Shown here: piece by piece, positions 1-5,774 of the stretch
Position numbering within the stretch: position 1 is the stretch's first letter
Layout: each line of letters starts with the position of its first letter
The notes under the pieces: model-generated
The model's input: the letters and a program-made list of their open reading frames with translations, nothing else
What the model was told of the DNA's origin: nothing
Databases searched by the model: none
Assembly: GCA_008974855.1 (NCBI GenBank)
Contig: BFAR01000128.1
Coordinates: 1-7,023 of the forward strand
Reading direction: 5' to 3'
DNA: 7,023 nt
Source: an archaeon MnTg01
GTDB taxonomy: Archaea; Thermoproteota; Nitrososphaeria; Nitrososphaerales; Nitrosopumilaceae
Translations under genes and position numbers: made by a program

Positions 1-5
1 CATGG

Positions 6-1358
6 GTGGACATATTTGGACGCAACAATCCTAAAGTAATACCCCTAGAGTTAACTGGCACTCAATTTGAAATTTATAATAAATTATCACGGAATTATTC
101 TCACTCATTTTTGTTTGAATCACTAACTGGTCCAGAAGAATTAGCAGAAACATCCATCATGGGTTTTGACCCAAAAATTATTGTAAAAGGGTACTCAGAT
201 AAAATTATTCTATTCTACAAAGATGGAACACAAAAAACTATCGCAACAGCTGATCCTTTGTCATCTATTAAACAATTACTTGAAACAACATCTGATCAAT
301 CTTATCGATATTTGGGCGGAGCAGTAGGAGTCATCAATTATGACGCAGTTACATTATGGGAAAAAGTTCCACAATCACATCCGGTGGATACTACGTTAAT
401 GGAATTTGGAATATATGAGGACGGAATACTGTATGATACTAAGCAAAAGAAATCATTTTATTTTTATTATGATGATAATAGAATAGATCAGATTAAACTT
501 TCGGATAATAAATTTGACAATTTCAATGTTTCAGAAATTTCTGTAGATATGAATGAAGCTAAATTTACAAAAATTGTCAACAATGCTAAAAAATACATAC
601 ATGACGGAGATATTTTTCAAGTAGTATTATCACGCAGATTTAATTTTGATGCTAGTGGAGATTATTTGAAAGTGTACAAAATATTACGTAGTATGAATCC
701 GTCTCCATATCTATATCACATGAAAATGAAAGAAAAAACAATTATTGGTGCAAGTCCTGAAATGTTAATTCGAGTAACTGGAAATGTTGTAGAAACATTT
801 CCTATTGCAGGTACAAGAAAAATTACTAATGATGAAACAAAAAATGATGAGTTGAAAAAAGAAATGCTCAATGATGAAAAAGAGCTTGCAGAACATACCA
901 TGCTGGTAGATTTAGGAAGAAATGATATTGGAAAAGTGTGTAAATACGGTTCCGTTCGAGTAGTTGATTTAATGCAAGTAAAACAATTCAGTCATGTTCA
1001 ACACATGGTAACTCATGTCGTAGGTACTTTAGATGAAAAATACAACATGTATGATGCATTCAAGGCAGTATTTCCTGCAGGAACTGTATCAGGGGCTCCT
1101 AAAGTTAGAGCGATGGAAATTATCGATGAGCAAGAACCTCATTCAAGAGGGGCATATGCAGGCGCAGTTGGGTATTTTTCTTTTAATGGATGCTGTGATT
1201 TTGCTATTGCTATTAGGAGTATATTTTTTGATGGAAACAAAGGATTTGTTCAAGCAGGAGCAGGAATTCTATCTGATTCTATACCCAAAAACGAGCTAAA
1301 AGAAACTGAACACAAAGCAGGAGCGATGATCTTAGCACTAAAAGAGGCTTCAAAATGA
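6..1358 (+). CDS. trpE: Anthranilate synthase component I (chorismate-binding subunit)
   Basis: This 450-residue protein catalyses the first committed step of tryptophan synthesis in the cytoplasm: chorismate plus ammonia to anthranilate and pyruvate. The ammonia comes from TrpG, encoded next. The N-terminal domain has FLFES at 35-39, matching the LLES element that binds feedback tryptophan in this family. The C-terminal chorismate-binding domain starts near residue 185 and shows ASPEML (249-254), PIAGTR (266-271), EHTMLVDLGRND (296-307), FPAGTVSGAPK (356-366) and AGAGI (417-421). These fit TrpE; PabB and isochorismate synthases are less likely given the trpG and trpD neighbours. Length is normal for the family. 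The start is taken as GTG at 6. Only five bases lie upstream and the frame stays open (TGG at 3-5), so an upstream start cannot be excluded, but the full length argues that little or nothing is missing. Its stop overlaps the trpG start by 4 bp. Confidence 0.96.
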   Translation: MDIFGRNNPKVIPLELTGTQFEIYNKLSRNYSHSFLFESLTGPEELAETSIMGFDPKIIVKGYSDKIILFYKDGTQKTIATADPLSSIKQLLETTSDQSYRYLGGAVGVINYDAVTLWEKVPQSHPVDTTLMEFGIYEDGILYDTKQKKSFYFYYDDNRIDQIKLSDNKFDNFNVSEISVDMNEAKFTKIVNNAKKYIHDGDIFQVVLSRRFNFDASGDYLKVYKILRSMNPSPYLYHMKMKEKTIIGASPEMLIRVTGNVVETFPIAGTRKITNDETKNDELKKEMLNDEKELAEHTMLVDLGRNDIGKVCKYGSVRVVDLMQVKQFSHVQHMVTHVVGTLDEKYNMYDAFKAVFPAGTVSGAPKVRAMEIIDEQEPHSRGAYAGAVGYFSFNGCCDFAIAIRSIFFDGNKGFVQAGAGILSDSIPKNELKETEHKAGAMILALKEASK

Positions 1359-1945
1359 AATTTCTCATTATTGACAATTATGATTCATTTGTGTATAATT
1401 TAGCACAGATTTTAGGTGAACTGGGGGTAATTTGTGATGTTATACGTAATGATAAGATCTCAATAGATGAAATCAAAGAAAAAAATTATGATGCAATAAT
1501 TATTTCTCCTGGACCTGGTACACCAGAAGAAGAAAAATATTTTGGAATATGCAATAATATTATTACAGAGTTAGGGCCAAAAATACCAATACTTGGAGTT
1601 TGTTTAGGACATCAAGGCATCATACATTGCTTTGGCGGTAAAGTAGTTAATGCGGGACACGTACGTCATGGAAAAACAAGTCCAATAAAACATTATGATG
1701 ATAGAATATTCAAAAATGTGAAAAATCCATTTCAAGCTACTAGATATCACTCACTAGTTGGAGACAAGACGATAATTCCTGACACACTAAAAATTACTGC
1801 AGTGGCAGAAGATGATGGAGAAATAATGGGAATTAGTCATAAAAAATATCTTATTGAAGGGGTACAATTTCATCCGGAATCTATTATGACGCCAGATGGG
1901 AAAAAAATTCTGGAAAATTTTGTTAGTATGGTGCAAAACAAATGA
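1355..1945 (+). CDS. trpG: Anthranilate synthase component II (glutamine amidotransferase)
   Basis: This 196-residue protein is the glutaminase subunit that passes ammonia to TrpE. It is a stand-alone class I (triad) amidotransferase, not fused to TrpE or TrpD. The N-terminus has the family signature DNYDSFVYNL (7-16). SPGPGTP is at 51-57. The nucleophile is Cys83 in GVCLGHQ (81-87), and the remaining triad residues are His173 and Glu175 in FHPES (172-176). HGKTSP (105-110) and RYHSL (130-134) are typical of TrpG/PabA. Family knowledge says a single PabA/TrpG can sometimes also serve aminodeoxychorismate synthase; the operon position makes the tryptophan role primary. The ATG start lies in an ATGA overlap with the trpE stop. 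A GAGG Shine-Dalgarno-like sequence at 1344-1347, seven bases before the start, supports it. Confidence 0.97.
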   Translation: MKFLIIDNYDSFVYNLAQILGELGVICDVIRNDKISIDEIKEKNYDAIIISPGPGTPEEEKYFGICNNIITELGPKIPILGVCLGHQGIIHCFGGKVVNAGHVRHGKTSPIKHYDDRIFKNVKNPFQATRYHSLVGDKTIIPDTLKITAVAEDDGEIMGISHKKYLIEGVQFHPESIMTPDGKKILENFVSMVQNK

Positions 1946-2982
1946 TTGATGATGTATTATCTAAACTAAAAGTTGGAAACAATCTTTCTTATGATGAAAC
2001 AAGTGTTTCAATGGAAAGTATTTTGAATGGAAATATTTCTGATGAAGATACAGGAAACTTTTTGAAATATTTAAGAGAAAAAGGTGAAACAGATGATGAA
2101 TTACTTGGAATGTTGGATAAAATGCAATCTTTTGCAGTACACATCTCACCAAAGCAAATAGGTACAATCATCGATGTATGTGGAACTGGAGGAGATAATC
2201 TACAAACTTTTAACATATCTACTACTGCATCCTTTGTGATTGCTGCAGCAGGGGGAATTGTTGCTAAACACGGAAATCGTTCAGTATCGGGAGTATCAGG
2301 AAGTGCAGATATTTTCGAGTATTTTGGCTATGATTTGGGTTCATCCCAAGAAAGAGTAACTGAAATTATTGATAAATTTGGGATTGGTTTTATGTTTGCT
2401 CCAAAATTCCATCCAGCCATGAAAAATGTAGCACATGCTAGAAAAATGATAGGAGGTAGAACTGCATTTAATTTGTTAGGACCATTAAGTAATCCAGCTC
2501 AAGTAAAAAATCAACTAATAGGAGTATATGACGACAAATTTTTAGAACGACTAGTATTATTATTAAAAAAACGTGGTTCTGAAAACATTATGACCGTTAG
2601 ATCACAAGATGGATTAGATGAACTATCAACAACATCAAAAAACCAAGTATATTTTTTAAAAAACAATTCAATAAATAAAATGATAATTGATCCTCAAAAA
2701 CTTGGGTTAACAAAACCGGAAATAAAAGACATTCAAGTCACAACAAAAGATGAAGCAGTTAATGCATTTGTGTCTGTTCTAAATAATTCTGCAAACAAAG
2801 CTATGATTGAGATTACTGCATTAAATGCTGCAGGTGGACTTGTTGTTGCAAATGTTGCCAATGATTTCAAAAGTGGATTAGAAATTGCATTGGATACAAT
2901 AAAGAGTGGAATGTCTTATAGTTTATTTGAAGACTTTGTTCGTTATTGTGGGAATGTAAAAAAATTAAAGGAGTTGGAATGA
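1942..2982 (+). CDS. trpD: Anthranilate phosphoribosyltransferase
   Basis: This 346-residue protein transfers the phosphoribosyl group of PRPP to anthranilate, giving phosphoribosylanthranilate. An N-terminal helical region (about 1-70) precedes the class IV phosphoribosyltransferase fold. Visible motifs are DVCGTGGD (78-85), which binds PRPP; NISTTASF (91-98); KHGNRSVSGVSGSAD (109-123); FHPAMK (156-161); GRTAFNLLGPLSNP (172-185); and DGLDE (223-227), the acidic pair that binds Mg-PRPP. Arg167 aligns by eye with the anthranilate-contacting arginine of the Sulfolobus enzyme. Length is normal. Thymidine phosphorylase and YbiB-like relatives share the fold, but the full motif set and the operon favour TrpD. 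The ATG start overlaps the trpG stop as ATGA. A weak GGTG at 1930-1933 may serve as ribosome binding site, or translation may be coupled to trpG. Confidence 0.96.
   Translation: MIDDVLSKLKVGNNLSYDETSVSMESILNGNISDEDTGNFLKYLREKGETDDELLGMLDKMQSFAVHISPKQIGTIIDVCGTGGDNLQTFNISTTASFVIAAAGGIVAKHGNRSVSGVSGSADIFEYFGYDLGSSQERVTEIIDKFGIGFMFAPKFHPAMKNVAHARKMIGGRTAFNLLGPLSNPAQVKNQLIGVYDDKFLERLVLLLKKRGSENIMTVRSQDGLDELSTTSKNQVYFLKNNSINKMIIDPQKLGLTKPEIKDIQVTTKDEAVNAFVSVLNNSANKAMIEITALNAAGGLVVANVANDFKSGLEIALDTIKSGMSYSLFEDFVRYCGNVKKLKELE
2967..2973 (+). promoter_or_regulatory. Shine-Dalgarno sequence fixing the trpC start
   Basis: AAAGGAG lies inside the last codons of trpD, five bases before the ATG at 2979. 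The open trpC frame extends upstream to a TTG at 2946, but that codon has no such site at the right distance. The motif plus the ATGA overlap make 2979 the preferred start. A second in-frame ATG at 2985 is 11 bases away and less well placed. Confidence 0.7.
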
Positions 2983-3758
2983 GCATGGAAGGAATTCTTG
3001 AGAAACTATTCGAAAATTCAAAGACAGCAATTAATGATGGAATTTATAATATTAAAGAATCGTTATCTAACTCAGGTAAAGATCTCATTGAATTAATTAA
3101 TGAAAATCAACATGCTTCATTAATCACTGAAGTAAAATTTTCGTCACCATCATTGGGCGAAATTAAAAAAATTTCAGATCCCATAGTTATTGCAAAATCA
3201 ATGATTAATGGGGGTGCAAAAGCATTATCAATACTTACACAACCATATTTATTTTCAGGATCACCAGATTTTTTTATTAGAATTAGAAAAGAAGTTAATG
3301 TTCCGTTATTGATGAAAGATATCATAATAGATAAAATTCAAATCGATGCAGCTAAAAAAATTGGTGCAGATTATATTTTACTTATTCAATCATTATTTGA
3401 CCAAAGTTTTATGAATGAAATTGATGAATTAATTGATTATAGTCACAAAAACGGTCTAAAAGTATTACTTGAATCTTATACAAAAGATGAATTTCAAAAT
3501 TCATTAAAAACTGATGCAGATATCCTAGGCATAAATAACAGGAATTTAGATACGTTAAAACTTGATATCAGCAATACAAAAAAAATTCTAGAAACTTTTG
3601 ATAAATCGAGAATGGTAATATCTGAAAGCGGTATTAAGACCCCAGAAGATATTCGTTTTCTTCATAATTCTGGAGCAAGTGCGTTTCTAGTTGGCTCTAG
3701 CATAATGAAAAGCGATAATATCGAAGACTATGTTAATCAATTGGTGAATGCAATATGA
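2979..3758 (+). CDS. trpC: Indole-3-glycerol phosphate synthase
   Basis: This 259-residue TIM-barrel protein closes the indole ring: carboxyphenylamino-deoxyribulose phosphate to indole-3-glycerol phosphate, releasing CO2 and water. Conserved active-site residues can be placed on the Sulfolobus enzyme: Glu51 and Lys53 in EVKFSSPS (51-58), Lys113 in LMKDII, Glu165 in LLESY, Asn186 and Arg188 in GINNRN, Glu216 and Ser217 in SESGI, and the phosphate-binding VGSS (238-241) near the C-terminus. Length is that of the single-domain enzyme, so it is not a TrpC-TrpF fusion. The residue after Lys53 is Phe, where many homologues have a basic residue. The start at 2979 sits in an ATGA overlap with trpD and follows a good Shine-Dalgarno site; the frame is open further upstream to a TTG at 2946, which I reject. 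It runs straight into trpB with no trpF between. Confidence 0.95.
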   Translation: MSMEGILEKLFENSKTAINDGIYNIKESLSNSGKDLIELINENQHASLITEVKFSSPSLGEIKKISDPIVIAKSMINGGAKALSILTQPYLFSGSPDFFIRIRKEVNVPLLMKDIIIDKIQIDAAKKIGADYILLIQSLFDQSFMNEIDELIDYSHKNGLKVLLESYTKDEFQNSLKTDADILGINNRNLDTLKLDISNTKKILETFDKSRMVISESGIKTPEDIRFLHNSGASAFLVGSSIMKSDNIEDYVNQLVNAI

Positions 3759-4957
3759 AAACAAGGTTTCCTAAACAAGGCAAGTTTGGAGATTATGGTG
3801 GAAGATACATTCCCGAAACACTTGTACCTGCAATAGAAGAGCTTGAAGAAAATTACCTAAAATTCAAAGATGATAAAAATTTCAAAAAGGAACTGGAGTA
3901 TTATCTCAAGTATTATGCTGGAAGACCAACTCCGTTGTACTTTGCAAAAAATCTTACAGAAAAAATTGGAGGAGCTAAAATCTATCTAAAAAGAGAAGAT
4001 TTGCTTCATGGAGGAGCACACAAGATTAACAATACACTAGGTCAAGTGCTTCTTGCAAAAAAAATGAAAAAGAAGCGCATCATTGCCGAAACAGGTGCAG
4101 GGCAACATGGAGTTGCAACTGCAATGGCATGTTCATGTCTTGGAATTAAATCTGAAGTCTATATGGGATACAAAGATACTATTCGTCAAAAACTTAATGT
4201 TTTTAGAATGAACCTTTTAGGCTCAGAAGTTCATTCAGTAAAATCAGGTTCTCAAACACTAAAAGATGCAATTAATGAAGCCATCAGGGACTGGATTACA
4301 AATGTAGATACTACGTATTATCTATTAGGATCTGTAGTAGGGCCGCATCCATATCCAGTTATGGTTCGTGACTTTCAATCAGTAATTGGTGAAGAAGTAA
4401 AAAAACAAATGAAAAAAATTAACAACAAGACTCCAGATACTGTTATTGCATGTGTTGGTGGAGGTTCAAATGCAATTGGAACGTTTTATCCATTTCTAGA
4501 TAGTAGTATTGAGATTATTGGTGTTGAAGCAGCTGGCCATGGATTAAAAACGAATAAGCACTCAGCCACGCTTAGTGCAGGCACGAAAGGAGTGTTACAC
4601 GGAATGATGACATATCTATTACAAGATAATGAAGGGCAGATTAGAGAAACGCATAGCATTTCTGCAGGATTAGACTATCCAGGAGTAGGTCCAGAACACT
4701 CGCATCTTAAAGACATTGGTAGAGTAAAATATCATAGTGCTACAGACAGAGAAGTAATTGATGCATTTTTGTTATTAACTAGAACTGAAGGAATTATCCC
4801 TGCACTTGAATCTGCACATGCTATTGCAGAAGTCATTAAACTTGCAAAAAAGAAACCAAAATCAGAAACAATTGTTGTTACTTTGTCTGGACGGGGAGAC
4901 AAAGATGTAGAAGTTGTTGAGGAGTATATGAAAAAACATGTCAAGAATAAAAAATAA
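3755..4957 (+). CDS. trpB: Tryptophan synthase beta subunit (TrpB1 type)
   Basis: This 400-residue PLP enzyme condenses indole with serine to give tryptophan, working in an alpha2-beta2 complex with TrpA. The N-terminus has [12 protein letters not shown] (12-23), typical of the TrpB1 class that pairs with TrpA. The PLP Schiff-base lysine is Lys90 in HGGAHKINN (85-93). The catalytic glutamate is Glu112 in AETGAGQHG (111-119). The PLP-phosphate loop is GGGSNA (235-240). [11 protein letters not shown] (305-315) and LSGRGDKD (377-384) complete the core; Ser378 should contact the PLP ring nitrogen. Bacterial enzymes usually have NHTGAHK where this has LHGGAHK; I recall the same HGGAHK in Pyrococcus TrpB1, so it looks like an archaeal form, not a defect. 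It is not the stand-alone TrpB2 type. The ATG start overlaps the trpC stop as ATGA, with GGTGA at 3743-3747 seven bases upstream. Confidence 0.97.
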   Translation: MKTRFPKQGKFGDYGGRYIPETLVPAIEELEENYLKFKDDKNFKKELEYYLKYYAGRPTPLYFAKNLTEKIGGAKIYLKREDLLHGGAHKINNTLGQVLLAKKMKKKRIIAETGAGQHGVATAMACSCLGIKSEVYMGYKDTIRQKLNVFRMNLLGSEVHSVKSGSQTLKDAINEAIRDWITNVDTTYYLLGSVVGPHPYPVMVRDFQSVIGEEVKKQMKKINNKTPDTVIACVGGGSNAIGTFYPFLDSSIEIIGVEAAGHGLKTNKHSATLSAGTKGVLHGMMTYLLQDNEGQIRETHSISAGLDYPGVGPEHSHLKDIGRVKYHSATDREVIDAFLLLTRTEGIIPALESAHAIAEVIKLAKKKPKSETIVVTLSGRGDKDVEVVEEYMKKHVKNKK

Positions 4958-5738
4958 ATTTTTAGAGCTAAAACAAAAAAATGAAAAAGCTCTCATCGCA
5001 TACATTATGGTTGGATATCCAAATGAAAAATCTACAATATCTGCAATTAGAGGATTAGTAAATGGAGGGGCAGACATTATAGAACTAGGTTTTCCATTTT
5101 CAGATCCTATTGCAGACGGTCCTGTAATTCAAAATGCAAGTAACATATCATTAAACAATGGAATAAAAATTGAGAAATTTTTTCAAATAATAAAACAGAT
5201 CAGAAAAGAAACTGATATTCCGATAGTATTGATGACATATACTAACATTCTTTACAAAATAGGTTATGAAAAGTTCATGCAAAAAGCAAAAAATGCAGGA
5301 ATTGATGGATTCATCTTACCTGATATGTCAATAGAAGAATCAAAAAGCTATGTTAATGCAGCAAGAAAAAGTAAACTAGATACCATTTTCTTAATTTCAC
5401 CTAATACAAGTACAGAACGTATTAAAAAGATACTCAAGGTAACATCTGGATTTTTGTATCTAGTGTCAATGTATGGAACAACTGGAATGCAAACAAAAAT
5501 TCAAAAATATACAATTGACGCAATCAAAAAAACTAAAAGAGTTGTTAATAAGAAAAAACCTATAGGGATAGGTTTTGGCGTAAATACGCCTCAAGACGCC
5601 AAGAAATTTTTATCTCTTGGCGTTGATGCAGTAATTGTTGGCAGTGCATTTTTACGTTTAATCGAAAAAACTTCCCCAAAAAAAATTGAATCAAAAATCA
5701 CCACTTTTACGAGGAGTTTGAAGAATACCACCAGATAA
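4938..5738 (+). CDS. trpA: Tryptophan synthase alpha subunit
   Basis: This 266-residue TIM-barrel protein cleaves indole-3-glycerol phosphate to indole and glyceraldehyde 3-phosphate, and channels indole to TrpB. The catalytic pair is Glu49 and Asp60 in [15 protein letters not shown] (48-62), the same numbering as in the Salmonella enzyme. Loop 6 reads SMYGTTG (177-183), with Thr182 as the conserved loop threonine. GFGVNTP (212-218) and VGSA (234-237) form the phosphate-binding end. Length is normal. The start ATG at 4938 gives the usual N-terminus (MSRIKNKF) and overlaps trpB by 20 bp, unlike the 4-bp overlaps upstream. The nearest Shine-Dalgarno-like sequence, GAGGAG at 4919-4924, is 13 bases away, longer than ideal; the next in-frame Met is residue 24, too late for the fold. 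No clear terminator follows the stop. Confidence 0.96.
   Translation: MSRIKNKFLELKQKNEKALIAYIMVGYPNEKSTISAIRGLVNGGADIIELGFPFSDPIADGPVIQNASNISLNNGIKIEKFFQIIKQIRKETDIPIVLMTYTNILYKIGYEKFMQKAKNAGIDGFILPDMSIEESKSYVNAARKSKLDTIFLISPNTSTERIKKILKVTSGFLYLVSMYGTTGMQTKIQKYTIDAIKKTKRVVNKKKPIGIGFGVNTPQDAKKFLSLGVDAVIVGSAFLRLIEKTSPKKIESKITTFTRSLKNTTR
5577..5590 (+). repeat. Small inverted repeat inside trpA (6-bp arms)
   Basis: GGCGTAAATACGCC has perfect 6-base arms around an AA centre. It lies in the GFGVNTP region of trpA. Its GGCGT and ACGCC arms recur in the longer hairpin just downstream, so the two could pair in different combinations. The arms are real in the sequence; any function is inference. Confidence 0.5.
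5596..5623 (+). repeat. Inverted repeat / potential hairpin inside trpA (9-bp arms)
   Basis: ACGCCAAGA (5596-5604) and TCTTGGCGT (5615-5623) are perfect reverse complements around a 10-base loop containing five T's. A G-U pair (5595/5624) could extend the stem. It lies about 115 bases before the trpA stop and 150 bases before pyrG. A stem of this size can arise by chance in a window this long, so a role is uncertain. Confidence 0.5.
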
Positions 5739-5745
5739 TGTGACG

Positions 5746-5753
5746 AATAAATA
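5746..5753 (+). promoter_or_regulatory. Putative archaeal TATA box for pyrG
   Basis: AATAAATA in the 36-bp trpA-pyrG gap is centred about 25 bases before the pyrG GTG at 5775. Archaeal TATA boxes usually sit about 25-27 bases before the transcription start, so transcription would begin at or next to the start codon, giving a leaderless mRNA. No Shine-Dalgarno sequence precedes that GTG, which agrees. No convincing BRE is visible. In AT-rich DNA such a match is weak on its own. Confidence 0.45.
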
Positions 5754-5774
5754 TGGGATTTGTAGTTACCATAT
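5751..5774 (+). repeat. Inverted repeat abutting the pyrG start codon
   Basis: ATATGG (5751-5756) and CCATAT (5769-5774) are perfect inverted copies spaced by 12 bases. They lie between the putative TATA box and the GTG, with the right arm ending on the base before the start codon. The position would suit an operator that blocks transcription initiation, but 6-base arms are short and the match may be chance. Confidence 0.35.

Noticed and set aside
2..34. ATG at 2-4 as a start or a short leader peptide before trpE
   Set aside because: Its frame is different from trpE and ends at a TAA after ten codons. It has no tryptophan-codon run (a single TGG) and no visible upstream context.
1033..1299. 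Plus-strand 88-codon open frame inside trpE
   Set aside because: It is out of frame with conserved TrpE motifs covering the same bases and shows no family signature of its own.
2946..2978. TTG-initiated N-terminal extension of trpC by 11 residues
   Set aside because: It lies inside the trpD C-terminus, has no ribosome binding site, and the ATG at 2979 has both a GGAG site and the ATGA overlap used throughout the operon.
3487..3504. Palindrome ATGAATTT-CA-AAATTCAT inside trpC
   Set aside because: It is a real 8-bp inverted repeat, but made almost only of A and T in AT-rich coding DNA, with no neighbouring element. Chance is the simplest explanation.
4862..5077. Minus-strand open frame of about 71 codons across the trpB/trpA junction
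   Set aside because: It is antisense to two well-supported genes and has no recognisable motif. Like the other short minus-strand frames (716-901, 1961-2216, 3107-3325, 4732-4944, 5591-5797), it is a shadow.
5739..5774. Terminator between trpA and pyrG
   Set aside because: The gap has no T-run of the kind used by archaeal intrinsic terminators, and the short inverted repeat there is not followed by T's.
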